From: an uncultured Lachnospiraceae bacterium
GTDB taxonomy: Bacteria; Bacillota; Clostridia; Lachnospirales; Lachnospiraceae
Direction of reading: 5' to 3'
NCBI GenBank assembly: GCA_910586355.1
Contig: CAJUHJ010000014.1
Coordinates: forward strand, 1-40,684
DNA length: 40,684 nucleotides
A program made the translations under genes and the position numbers. This document shows positions 32,491-40,684 of the stretch, in pieces. The notes beneath the pieces are model-generated. The model did no database searches. It was given only the letters and a program-made list of their open reading frames with translations, and was not told where the DNA came from. The number at the start of each line of letters is the position of its first letter. The first letter of the stretch is position 1.

Positions 32491-33351
32491 ATGAATGAAA
32501 TTTATGCAAAACTACAAAATTGTTATGAGAGTATATGGGAAAAAATAGATTTTAAGCCCAGAGTGGCGCTGGTATTAGGTTCCGGCCTGGGAAGTTTCGG
32601 TTCGGAAATTGAGGTTTGCGAAGTTTTGGATTATTCAGAAATCAAGGGATTTCCGGTTTCCACAGTGGAAGGGCATCAGGGAAGATATATTTTTGGGTAT
32701 ATTGGAAATGTTCCGGTAGTATGTATGCAGGGAAGGGTGCATTATTATGAAGGATATTCCATGCTGGATGTTGTCCTTCCGGTTCGTTTGATGGGAAGAA
32801 TGGGTGCAGAAGCATTAATTTTGACAAATGCAGCCGGCGGCATACAGCAGGGAATGCAGGCGGGGGATCTGATGCTGATTACGGGGCAGATTGCTTCCTT
32901 TGTACCGTCTCCGCTGATAGGGGAAAATATGAAAGAGCTTGGCGTGCGGTTTCCGGATATGAGTCAGATTTATGAGAAAGAATATCAGAAAATCATTCAA
33001 AAAACAGCATTGGATTTGGAAATAGATTTAAAGCAGGGCGTTTATTTACAGACAAGCGGCCCGCAGTATGAATCACCGGAAGAAATTTCTATGTTTCGTA
33101 CTCTTGGCGCCGACGCCGTAGGAATGAGTACGGCATGTGAAGCGATTGCAGCAAAACATATGGGGATGAAAATTGCCGGAATTTCCTGTATTTCCAATTT
33201 GGCGTCAGGAATCACAAAAGAGGCTCTTTCCCACGAAGAAGTCAAACAAACGGCAGAACGGGCAGAGCAGAAATTCCAAAAACTAATCTATGCTTCGGTG
33301 GAAAAAATCGGAAAACATGACATGAAACCAGGGGGGACAGTGGGGGAATAG
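32491..33351 (+). CDS. punA: Purine nucleoside phosphorylase (PNP-I family)
   Basis: The enzyme phosphorolyses purine nucleosides to base and ribose-1-phosphate. The 286-residue product has LVLGSGLGSFG (phosphate loop), VEGHQGRYIFG, MQGRVHYYEGY and LTNAAGGI. LQTSGPQYESPEE and the base-site VGMSTACEAIAA follow. Length and motifs fit trimeric PNP specific for guanosine- and inosine-type nucleosides. The next gene starts two bases after the stop, so it heads an operon of four genes. Confidence 0.95.
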   Translation: MNEIYAKLQNCYESIWEKIDFKPRVALVLGSGLGSFGSEIEVCEVLDYSEIKGFPVSTVEGHQGRYIFGYIGNVPVVCMQGRVHYYEGYSMLDVVLPVRLMGRMGAEALILTNAAGGIQQGMQAGDLMLITGQIASFVPSPLIGENMKELGVRFPDMSQIYEKEYQKIIQKTALDLEIDLKQGVYLQTSGPQYESPEEISMFRTLGADAVGMSTACEAIAAKHMGMKIAGISCISNLASGITKEALSHEEVKQTAERAEQKFQKLIYASVEKIGKHDMKPGGTVGE

Positions 33352-33352
33352 A

Positions 33353-34639
33353 ATGAACATTAGATTTTACCATGCAAAAATATTGATGCTCCAAAAACAA
33401 AAATCATTTGTTTTATTGGAAGGCGAATTATGGGTTTTGGGAAACAGAATCGCATATATTGGAGATGGGACAGATAAAAATCCGGCAGAATATGTTTGGG
33501 AGAGAGAAATTGATGCGGCAGGGACGGTTATTATGCCTGGTTTTAAAAATGCCCATACGCATACGGCAATGACTTTTCTGCGTTCCTATGCAGACGATCT
33601 TCCACTGTTGGAATGGCTTCATAAACAGGTCTTTCCAAAAGAAGCTCTTTTGACACAGGAGGACGTCTATCATCTTTGTAAACTTGGGATTATGGAATAT
33701 TTAACAAGCGGAATCACCTCTAATTTTGATATGTATTTTGCGCCGCTTCCATCAGCAAAAGCTTCTGTGGACTGCGGCTTTCGGACTGTTTTTACAAGCG
33801 GTTTGAATGATTTTTGCCAGTCTTTATCTGAAGTGGAAGAACTATATTATCAAATTGGAGAACTGAGTGACAGGACAAGTTTTTATATGGGATTTCATGC
33901 AGAATATACGACGTCTTTAAAATTAATGGAAGGGATGAGCGCGCTTGCCGCAAAAGTAAAATCCCCCGTATGGCTTCACAATTCCGAAACGGCGCAGGAA
34001 GTAAACGAATGTTTGAAGCGATGGGGAAAGACTCCGACAGAATTGACGGATTCGCTTGGAATGTACGCTTATGGCGGAGGCGGATACCATTGTATTTATT
34101 TCAATGCAAATGATTTTGAGATATTTCGAAAAAGAAACTTAACAGCCGTTACGAATCCGGCTTCTAATTTAAAACTGGCGAGCGGAATCGCTCCTGTCGC
34201 GCGTTTTTTAGAAGAACAAATCAACGTGGCAATTGGTACGGACGGGCCGGCAAGCAATAACTGCCTTGATATGTTCCGGGAAATGTTTTTAGTCAGCGGT
34301 TTGGCAAAAGTCAAAGAACAGAATGCAGCCTGTGTATCCGCTGACGAAGTCTTATATATGGCAACGGCAGGCGGTGCGAAAGCCATGGGGCTTACGGATT
34401 GCGACTGCCTTGCAAAAGGAAAACTTGCAGATTTGGTACAGATTGATTTAAACTGGCCCAATATGCAGCCGGAAAATAATTTTGTGAAAAATTTAGTTTA
34501 TTCCGGCAGCAAGCAGAATGTAAGATTAACCATGGTAAATGGAGAAATATTATACGAGGACGGGAGATTTTTTATCGGCGCAGACCCAAAGGAAGTTTAT
34601 CGCTGTGCAAATGAAATTATTAGGAGGATGGAGACATGA
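33353..34639 (+). CDS. mtaD: Amidohydrolase, MTA/S-adenosylhomocysteine deaminase-like
   Basis: The 428-residue protein is a TIM-barrel amidohydrolase of the TRZ/ATZ and MtaD/SsnA group. Metal ligands appear in GFKNAHTHTAM, YMGFHAEYTT and WLHNSE, and the catalytic aspartate in AIGTDGPASNN. The end, LADLVQIDL, packs into the small beta domain. MtaD deaminates methylthioadenosine or S-adenosylhomocysteine. Placement behind PNP supports an adenosine-like substrate whose product feeds PNP, but guanine-type substrates cannot be excluded. It overlaps the next gene by ATGA. Confidence 0.85.
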   Translation: MNIRFYHAKILMLQKQKSFVLLEGELWVLGNRIAYIGDGTDKNPAEYVWEREIDAAGTVIMPGFKNAHTHTAMTFLRSYADDLPLLEWLHKQVFPKEALLTQEDVYHLCKLGIMEYLTSGITSNFDMYFAPLPSAKASVDCGFRTVFTSGLNDFCQSLSEVEELYYQIGELSDRTSFYMGFHAEYTTSLKLMEGMSALAAKVKSPVWLHNSETAQEVNECLKRWGKTPTELTDSLGMYAYGGGGYHCIYFNANDFEIFRKRNLTAVTNPASNLKLASGIAPVARFLEEQINVAIGTDGPASNNCLDMFREMFLVSGLAKVKEQNAACVSADEVLYMATAGGAKAMGLTDCDCLAKGKLADLVQIDLNWPNMQPENNFVKNLVYSGSKQNVRLTMVNGEILYEDGRFFIGADPKEVYRCANEIIRRMET

Positions 34640-35391
34640 TTGTTACTTTTGTGCATCATAGTTGTTTTGTCGTAGAAATGAATGAACGTGTGTTGATATT
34701 TGATTATTTCAGGGACGGAAGGGTAAAAGGGTATCAGTTCACCGGGGTATTGCCCGAATTTGACAGCGAAAAGCCCGTCTATGTGTTTGCCAGCCATTTT
34801 CATCAGGATCATTTTGACCTTGAAATTTTAAGGTGGGCTCAAAACTACAAAAAGATTCATTATATTTTATCCAAAGACATCCGGTTATCGAACCGTTACT
34901 TAGAGCGCAATGGAATTTCAGCAGATGTGAAAAATAATATCACATTTGTGCAGCCGTTAAAAAAATACAAAATAGAGGATATGAATATCCGTACGCTGCG
35001 TTCTACGGACGTCGGCGTAGCATTTTTAATTTATGCCGAGAACAAATATATTTACCATGCCGGAGACTTAAATCTTTGGAAATGGGACGGCGCCGGGGAA
35101 CTTGTCAATGGAAAAGAGACGCGCGCCTATAAACATGAAATCAATAAATTGTCGGATTATGAGATTGACGTTGCCTTTGTCCCATTGGATTCAAGGCAGA
35201 AAAAATATGCCGGGGAAGGACTTTTGTATTTTATGGAACATGTAAATGCAAAGGCAGTATTTCCAATGCACATGTGGCAGGATTACAGCCCGATTGCCGC
35301 GTTCAAATCTAAGATTTCAAATGGGTCGTTTGCAGGAAGGCTTGTGGATATATCGGGAGAAAATGAGTCTTATGAAATAGAAGAGAGATGA
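34636..35391 (+). CDS. Metallo-beta-lactamase fold hydrolase (UlaG-like)
   Basis: The 251-residue protein has FVHHSCFVVEM, IFDYFRDG and the metal motif SHFHQDHFD. The third-motif aspartate appears in YIYHAGDLNLW, and MHMWQDYSP occupies the last histidine region. No signal peptide is seen, so it is cytoplasmic. Relatives act on diverse phosphoesters and lactones; the substrate is unknown. It overlaps both neighbours by four bases, tying it to nucleoside salvage by co-expression only. Confidence 0.85.
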   Translation: MIVTFVHHSCFVVEMNERVLIFDYFRDGRVKGYQFTGVLPEFDSEKPVYVFASHFHQDHFDLEILRWAQNYKKIHYILSKDIRLSNRYLERNGISADVKNNITFVQPLKKYKIEDMNIRTLRSTDVGVAFLIYAENKYIYHAGDLNLWKWDGAGELVNGKETRAYKHEINKLSDYEIDVAFVPLDSRQKKYAGEGLLYFMEHVNAKAVFPMHMWQDYSPIAAFKSKISNGSFAGRLVDISGENESYEIEER

Positions 35392-36482
35392 TACTGGTGT
35401 CAAAAGAAATATATGAGATTATGCACAAAGACAGAAAAGTAGCGCGCATAGATGAAAAAGGCTATTGTAAAATTTACTATAAATCATTTATGCCCTATAA
35501 TTTATATTTAGAAGAAGATGATGATATTGACTCCTTAGTGAATAATATCACAAATTTCAATTATTGGTGCGCTACGAGGGTTTTAACATTAGACAGGCAG
35601 TATGCAAAAGAAATTTTAAACAGTATCGGTATGCTTCAGGCTGTCACAGACAGGGAGCGCGCGCGGATTGCCCTGTCCTACCGCTGCGCATCGCTTACTG
35701 ATGTATTTTGGGTCAGACGCAAAGATGAAAAGATATATTTTAATGAAATTAACCTTTATGAAAATCATTTGGACAATACCTTTATTGACATTGCTTTAAA
35801 AGGAAAGCAATATACCGTTGAGAACGAGTATTTGGCGAGAGACTTAGCGACAAACGGCTGTTTTCCAAAGGCATGGAAGAGGGTGGACGACGGATTTTTG
35901 CTCTTAAAAGACGGCGGAAGGGACGCCGTAGAACGGGAATTGCTTGCCAGCCGTATTTGCAGGTGCTTTGATGTTTCACAGGTATTGTACGAAGAAGGAT
36001 GGTTTGATGGTGAAAAAGTGAGCGTAAGCGTAAATCTGACTTCCAGAGAATATTCTATTGTGTCAATGGAGGCGTTTGAATTATATTCGCAGAACCACAA
36101 CCGGGATACGAAAAAATATATTTTAAGTCTTGATCGTAAAAATTATTATATGATGAATATTGTAGATTACTTAATTGGAAATACAGACCGGCATTGGGGA
36201 AACTGGGGCGTTTTGGTTCATAATTCCAATAATAAACCGGTATGTCTGCATAATTTAATGGATTTCAATCAGGCGTTTCATGCCTATGACTCTATTGAAG
36301 GCGCAAATTGCCAGACATTATTCCGGATTCATCAGTCACAGAAGGAAGCGGCTCTTCATGCGGTAAAACGGATTGGCCTTAATCAAATAGAAGAAATAAA
36401 GCCTGGGATATTTGCCTATTTTCCGCAATATTATGAGATGTTTGAAAAACGTTTAAACATATTAAAAAAATCTTGTGATTAG
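35388..36482 (+). CDS. HipA-like kinase domain protein
   Basis: The 364-residue protein has IVDYLIGNTDRHWGNWGVLVH (catalytic D-x4-N at about 265-270) followed by LMDFNQAF. These resemble the catalytic loop and metal-binding segment of HipA-type kinases. The N-terminal 150 residues (LYNLYLEEDDDID region to LTDVFWVRR) also resemble small-HipA-like proteins of Firmicutes. No HipB-type DNA-binding partner is adjacent, so a toxin-antitoxin role is doubtful. It overlaps the metallo-hydrolase gene by four bases. Target unknown. Confidence 0.75.
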   Translation: MILVSKEIYEIMHKDRKVARIDEKGYCKIYYKSFMPYNLYLEEDDDIDSLVNNITNFNYWCATRVLTLDRQYAKEILNSIGMLQAVTDRERARIALSYRCASLTDVFWVRRKDEKIYFNEINLYENHLDNTFIDIALKGKQYTVENEYLARDLATNGCFPKAWKRVDDGFLLLKDGGRDAVERELLASRICRCFDVSQVLYEEGWFDGEKVSVSVNLTSREYSIVSMEAFELYSQNHNRDTKKYILSLDRKNYYMMNIVDYLIGNTDRHWGNWGVLVHNSNNKPVCLHNLMDFNQAFHAYDSIEGANCQTLFRIHQSQKEAALHAVKRIGLNQIEEIKPGIFAYFPQYYEMFEKRLNILKKSCD

Positions 36483-36501
36483 AGGCAGGTGGTATTATAA
36501 T
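36473..36501 (+). promoter_or_regulatory. Sialidase promoter
   Basis: TTGTGA (36473-36478), a 17-base spacer and a perfect TATAAT (36496-36501) overlap the end of the HipA-like gene. Transcription would start near 36508, about 70 bases before the sialidase start. Confidence 0.72.
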
Positions 36502-36513
36502 AAAATCAGAACT

Positions 36514-36551
36514 TGATAACAGTAAAATATAAGATGGGGAACTTGTTATCA
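36514..36551 (+). promoter_or_regulatory. Candidate operator downstream of the sialidase promoter
   Basis: TGATAACA (36514-36521) and TGTTATCA (36544-36551) are exact inverted repeats, embedded in the related longer pair ACTTGATAACAG and ACTTGTTATCAG. They are 30 bases apart, start to start, and sit just after the presumed transcription start, where a repressor could block the enzyme. The regulator is not in the window. Confidence 0.5.
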
Positions 36552-36579
36552 GAAAGAATAAAAGAGAAGGAGAATGAGT

Positions 36580-39500
36580 ATGAAACAAAAATTAAAGAGG
36601 GGAATCGCTTGTATCGTATCGTTTTGTATGATATTTAGCATACTTGAGGCAACGGCATGGAATACTGTCTATGCAGCGGAAGACGGCGCGGTAGACGAGT
36701 CGCAGGAAGGATTCCAGACGGTCAGGTATTTGACTTTAGACGCGGGGAAGCAGTTTACCGATTCGTCGGAATCACCAGAATCGCATACAGATAGATTAAG
36801 TGATTTTTTTGCAGAAACAACGAGTATGACATGGTCGGTAGATTTTCAGACGACAAATACGAAATTGCAGGCGCTAATGGTATTGGAAAATGCAGATAAT
36901 TACTTAGCTTTTTATGTCAAAGATGGAAATAAACTGGGATTTGAATTTAAAAATCCGGCTCAGTCAGGCGCGGCAGACAATATCAGCTATACAGATGGAA
37001 ACTGGCATAATGCAAAATTGCAGATAATAAAAGACGAAGCGATTATTTTAAGCCTGGATGATACGGAAGTAAAACGGGTAACTGATCCAAAATGTATCAA
37101 AGATCTCACATGGACTCCGGAAGCATTTACGCTTGGAGGTATGAATCATTATTCTAGTAAAGGCGGGTGGAGCTTTGATGGAAAACTGCGGAATGTAGTC
37201 TGTACGAGACCAGTCTCCACAGTAAAACGCCCGGTATGGGAAAAAGTGAATCTGCCGGAGGATAGTATTTCGACTGGACAAAATTTAGAAATTGGCAGTA
37301 TTCAGATGACATACCGCTTAAAAGAAGAAAAAAATACAAAGACGACATTGCTGAAAGTCGGCAGTGCAGAGATTTATGCAGATGCTTCCAGCAATAAAAT
37401 TGGATTAAAGCAAGGAGGTTCTTTCGCAGAAACGGAAGCTTCCGAAATAGATTTGGGGATTACGAAGTGGCATAATTTAACGATTGTAAAAGATGAATCA
37501 CAGATTTTTGCTTATTTAGACGGTACGGTTTTGGGCAGTATAGAGGATTCGAGTACATTAGACACTTCTACAATCCAAAAAGGAGCAGATATTCACTGCT
37601 CAAACGTACAGTTATATGATAGTATTTTAACGGAAATTCAGGTATCAGAACTTCATGGAACTACAATGCTTTCCAATTATCCGGATCCGACTGAAAAGCT
37701 TGAAGGGTATTATAAAGGAGATAACAGGGAAATTTTCAATGCGGGTTTTGATGGTTCGGTTGCATACCGTATTCCGGCAATTGCAACTTCTAAAAAGACG
37801 GGAACTGTCATTGCGTCTATTGATAAAAGATGGGTCACAAGTGCGGATACAGGGATTAATGATACAGTTGTGCGCAGAAGCGAAGATAATGGGAATACCT
37901 GGGGACCTGTAATCCCGGCGATTGATATGGAGGACAATTCTGCATATACGATTGACCCTGAAATTGTAGTGGACAATGATCCGGACAGCCCGCACTATGG
38001 AAGAATCTATATTGTGGTTGACATGTCCCGCCGCGGCGTAAGTCTTTGGGATGCCAAAGTAGGTACCGGGTATGAGGAAATTGATGGAAAACAATACCAG
38101 ATTTTATATAAAGGCGATGGAAAAGACGAAAATGATGAAAAATATACCATTCGGGAAAATGGGTTTGTCTATGACGACGATGGTAATTTGACGGAATATC
38201 AGGTGGAGACAATGGCAGAGGCTCCATATACAAATTTGGGGAATCTGTATAAAAATGGCGTTTATATTGGTAATGTATACAGGGGAAATGCAGAGCTGAG
38301 CACGTGGAATACATTCTATGTCTGGATGACATATAGTGATGACGATGGGCTGACATGGTCTTTACCAAAGGATTTAAGCCCAATGGTAAAAGCAGATTGG
38401 ATGACGTTTTTCGGTACCGGACCAGGTGCGGGCGTACAGCTTCAGGATGGACGGCTGATTTTTACGATGTACTGTATGACAGAAGAAAATTCTAATTCGC
38501 ATTTCAGTTCTTATAATATTTATACGGACGACCATGGTGAAACATGGCACAGGGGCGGTTCGCCAAATGATAAGTCAGATACAGACAATGCCCAAAACAG
38601 TACGCGGGAGTTAAACGAAAGCTGTATTGTCGAGCTTGATAATGGGCATTTGATTCAGTTTATGAAAAATTCTACACAGAATGTGGCAATTGCAGTCAGT
38701 GAAGACCAGGGAGCGACATGGGGAGAAGTAACCCATGCGGAAGGTATCCGTGAAGTTTACTGTGAAATGTCTGTGGTACATTATGGAGATTTATATGATC
38801 CCAAAGATAAACAGACAAAAGAAGCGATTATTTTTGCAAATCCAACCGGTACTACGGGAAATGGAAGGAATCACGGAAGGGTAAGGATTGCATTTGTCAA
38901 TGATGATGATACATTAGATTGGGCGTATGATAAACTGATTGAGGAACATAAATTTCTCTATACCTCTTTGACCGTTATGGAAGATGGAAATATTGGTTTG
39001 ATTTATGAAAATGAGAAAGGAGATTCCACAGCGGCAGCATTTACTTCTTTCAGTCCTCAGTATATTATGGATGCAAACAGGTATGAAAATACGCCTCAGC
39101 CATCTGCAATAGAAGCAGAGGTGTTAGACACAAACGGCAGCGCGACGGAACGGTTAGAGGCAGGGAATCAGGTACATATTGAAGTGACATTTGACGACGT
39201 CATTTTTGCAGCGGGCAATGTAACATTAAACCTTCAGATGGGGAATCAGGTCAAAGAAGCTGAATTAATTGGAAATGTGAATGAGAATACCCTTGCTTTT
39301 GAATATGAAATCAAACCAGAAGACAAAGGTGTTTTAAAAGTTATGGCAGAGGTGAATATAGGCGACGACGGCGTTGCAGAAACGATTTATAATGTAAGGC
39401 TGACGGATAAACCATTTGTTACAAAAACGCTGACATTAGGGAAAATCGGTTTTGCAGAGCTTCCTGTAACAGGTATGTCTGCAACAGCCGGAAGCTGGCA

Positions 39501-40684
39501 CAGCGACGGTGCGGCTTCCAATGTACTAGACGGCAATCCTTCGACGCTTTGGCATACGAATTATAATGGAGACGACGATAAAGCAAGCAATGGCGGCAGA
39601 CCCAAACATTGGATTACAATTAATTTGGGAGGCTCTTATCTGGTAGATGGTTTAAAATATCTGCCGCGGTCCGGTGCGAATACAAATGGAACAATTACAG
39701 AATATCAAATTGAAATCAGTACAGATGGACAGACGTTTTATCCTTATGAACGGGGGGAATGGGCAAAAAGTAATGCTGAGAAAACGTGTGAATTTACATA
39801 TGGTCCAATCGTAGCTTCTCATGTAAAACTGCGTGCGCTTGAAACAAAAGATGATTTTGCATCTGCAGCAGAAATTCGTATCATAGGAAGCAGCCAGACG
39901 GCGGGAATTCCAAATCGTTTGAATTTGGTTCAAGAGCTGATGAAATATGATGCGTATGAAAAGTTGCTTCCAGGTATATATCCACAACTTGCAGAGGCGG
40001 TAAAGGCGGCACAAGAAGCGCTTTTGTCTTCATCTGTCACTCAGGCGCAGTTAGATGAAGCATTAACAACTCTGCAGGGAGAAGCAAATCAGTCTTTGCA
40101 GGATATAGAAGCAGATTTGTCTGCAGCAATTACAGAAGCAGAAGGGAAAAATGCAGTTGATTATTCCATATCTTCATGGACTGCATATTATACAGCTTAT
40201 ACAGCAGCAAAGAATATTTCAGATAATGCATCACAGGCAGAATTGGTTGAGGCATACTTAAATCTGAAAAATGCAGAGAATAAGTTAAAAGAAGTAGGGG
40301 GCAATCATCAAATATTAGTGACTGAGATTACAGTGACAGCAGAAGATGGCCAGACAGAGATAGAAGTTGAAGAGACATTGCAGCTAACCGCAGCCGTAGA
40401 GCCGCAGAACGCAGCAAATAAGGAAGTTAGATGGAGCAGCAGCGATACAGCAAAAGCCACAGTCAGCCAGACAGGTGTTGTGACGGCAGTTGGAGAAGGC
40501 GAAGTAACCATTACAGCGGCGGCAAAAGACGGCAGTAATGTAACAGGGGACATAACACTGACAGTCAATCCAAAATCAACGACAGATACAGAACATCCAG
40601 TGACGGGCATAACGGTGACAGCAGAAGACGGCCAGACAGAGATAGAAGTTGAAGAGACATTGCAGCTAACCGCAGCCGTAGAGC
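36580..40684 (+). CDS. Secreted GH33 sialidase, multimodular (3' end beyond window)
   Basis: At least 1368 residues, open at the window edge. A signal peptide ends near VYA-AED (residue 33). Two laminin-G/sialidase-N-like beta-sandwich modules span about 45-360. The catalytic propeller begins with YRIPAIA (Tyr396, Arg397) and has four Asp boxes: SEDNGNTWG, YSDDDGLTW, YTDDHGETW and SEDQGATWG. Further catalytic elements are ELNESCIVEL, VYCEMSVVHYGD, NHGRVRIAF and LIYENE. An extra stretch of about 70 residues lies between the first and second Asp boxes, as in sialidases with an inserted subdomain (NanB and intramolecular trans-sialidase types). Then come an F5/8C carbohydrate-binding domain (about 965-1105), FIVAR helices and Big_2 repeats. 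ATG 36580 is used because AAGGAG lies seven bases upstream. Confidence 0.92.
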   Translation, partial: MKQKLKRGIACIVSFCMIFSILEATAWNTVYAAEDGAVDESQEGFQTVRYLTLDAGKQFTDSSESPESHTDRLSDFFAETTSMTWSVDFQTTNTKLQALMVLENADNYLAFYVKDGNKLGFEFKNPAQSGAADNISYTDGNWHNAKLQIIKDEAIILSLDDTEVKRVTDPKCIKDLTWTPEAFTLGGMNHYSSKGGWSFDGKLRNVVCTRPVSTVKRPVWEKVNLPEDSISTGQNLEIGSIQMTYRLKEEKNTKTTLLKVGSAEIYADASSNKIGLKQGGSFAETEASEIDLGITKWHNLTIVKDESQIFAYLDGTVLGSIEDSSTLDTSTIQKGADIHCSNVQLYDSILTEIQVSELHGTTMLSNYPDPTEKLEGYYKGDNREIFNAGFDGSVAYRIPAIATSKKTGTVIASIDKRWVTSADTGINDTVVRRSEDNGNTWGPVIPAIDMEDNSAYTIDPEIVVDNDPDSPHYGRIYIVVDMSRRGVSLWDAKVGTGYEEIDGKQYQILYKGDGKDENDEKYTIRENGFVYDDDGNLTEYQVETMAEAPYTNLGNLYKNGVYIGNVYRGNAELSTWNTFYVWMTYSDDDGLTWSLPKDLSPMVKADWMTFFGTGPGAGVQLQDGRLIFTMYCMTEENSNSHFSSYNIYTDDHGETWHRGGSPNDKSDTDNAQNSTRELNESCIVELDNGHLIQFMKNSTQNVAIAVSEDQGATWGEVTHAEGIREVYCEMSVVHYGDLYDPKDKQTKEAIIFANPTGTTGNGRNHGRVRIAFVNDDDTLDWAYDKLIEEHKFLYTSLTVMEDGNIGLIYENEKGDSTAAAFTSFSPQYIMDANRYENTPQPSAIEAEVLDTNGSATERLEAGNQVHIEVTFDDVIFAAGNVTLNLQMGNQVKEAELIGNVNENTLAFEYEIKPEDKGVLKVMAEVNIGDDGVAETIYNVRLTDKPFVTKTLTLGKIGFAELPVTGMSATAGSWHSDGAASNVLDGNPSTLWHTNYNGDDDKASNGGRPKHWITINLGGSYLVDGLKYLPRSGANTNGTITEYQIEISTDGQTFYPYERGEWAKSNAEKTCEFTYGPIVASHVKLRALETKDDFASAAEIRIIGSSQTAGIPNRLNLVQELMKYDAYEKLLPGIYPQLAEAVKAAQEALLSSSVTQAQLDEALTTLQGEANQSLQDIEADLSAAITEAEGKNAVDYSISSWTAYYTAYTAAKNISDNASQAELVEAYLNLKNAENKLKEVGGNHQILVTEITVTAEDGQTEIEVEETLQLTAAVEPQNAANKEVRWSSSDTAKATVSQTGVVTAVGEGEVTITAAAKDGSNVTGDITLTVNPKSTTDTEHPVTGITVTAEDGQTEIEVEETLQLTAAVE
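40324..40684 (+). repeat. Tandem Big_2-coding repeats, period 282 bp
   Basis: The segment starting near 40336 recurs at 40618 with only one mismatch seen in the 67 bases visible before the window ends (offset 282 bases, 94 codons). Each unit encodes TVTAEDGQTEIEVEETLQLT and the rest of an Ig-like Big_2 domain. More copies probably follow outside the window. Nearly identical tandem units can expand or contract and also cause assembly errors. Confidence 0.85.

Noticed and set aside
35388..36482. A HipAB toxin-antitoxin module
   Set aside because: No HipB-like helix-turn-helix gene is adjacent, and the gene is embedded in a metabolic operon.
37645..40610. Antisense frames of 77-175 codons opposite 37000-40600
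   Set aside because: The plus strand carries one uninterrupted sialidase frame with signal peptide, Asp boxes and Ig-like repeats from 36580 to the window end.

Overview
The window looks like a chromosome segment from a gut Lachnospiraceae-type Firmicute (Ruminococcus gnavus, Dorea or Blautia relatives). The evidence is AT-rich DNA with strong AAGGAG ribosome sites, a T-box leader, the sporulation gene spoIVA, an Lsa-like ABC-F protein, and secreted sialidase and GH123-like glycosidases with Big_2/FIVAR modules. The assignment rests on gene content and remembered families, not a search.

Layout. 1-490: a minus-strand promoter leaving the window and a 5'-truncated gene remnant. 909-3402: T-box-controlled trpB-trpA. 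3425-4977: malQ with its own promoter. 4993-5352: a segment bounded by 22-bp inverted repeats that holds a perfect-consensus promoter aimed right. 5399-19144: one rightward transcription unit of a helicase followed by a polysaccharide cluster (initiating sugar transferase, GT4, Alg14/Alg13-like pair, TagA-type transferase, UDP-GlcNAc 2-epimerase, polymerase, GT2, pyruvyl transferase, PP-loop enzyme, flippase). 19204-20100: a Fic protein. 20168-21909 (minus): ABC-F gene with a leader peptide and attenuator. 21927-23416: pyruvate kinase. 23428-32334: spoIVA split by a 7341-bp element. 32410-36482: a purine-salvage operon (PNP, amidohydrolase, metallo-beta-lactamase fold protein, HipA-like kinase). 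36473-40684: a large secreted sialidase that runs off the window.

Two systems stand out. First, spoIVA is interrupted between codons 405 and 406 by an element carrying a large serine recombinase, a small protein just upstream of it and a secreted GH123-like glycosidase. The two gene halves share an in-phase TACA. Precise excision restores a 496-codon SpoIVA (B. subtilis SpoIVA is about 492). The predicted circle junction shows long imperfect dyad symmetry centred on the CA of TACA, as expected of a serine-recombinase attP. This resembles the skin element of sigK, but in a gene that acts earlier in the mother cell.

Second, the polysaccharide operon appears to be driven by an invertible promoter. 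TTGACA-N17-TATAAT lies between 22-bp inverted repeats just upstream of the helicase start and is in the ON orientation here. Inversion would point it at the 3' end of malQ.

Other notable points are a TrpA homologue with glycine at catalytic position 49, an uncharacterised PP-loop enzyme with a cysteine cluster inside the polysaccharide cluster, and a peptide-plus-attenuator leader on the ABC-F gene. No tRNA, rRNA or CRISPR array was recognised.
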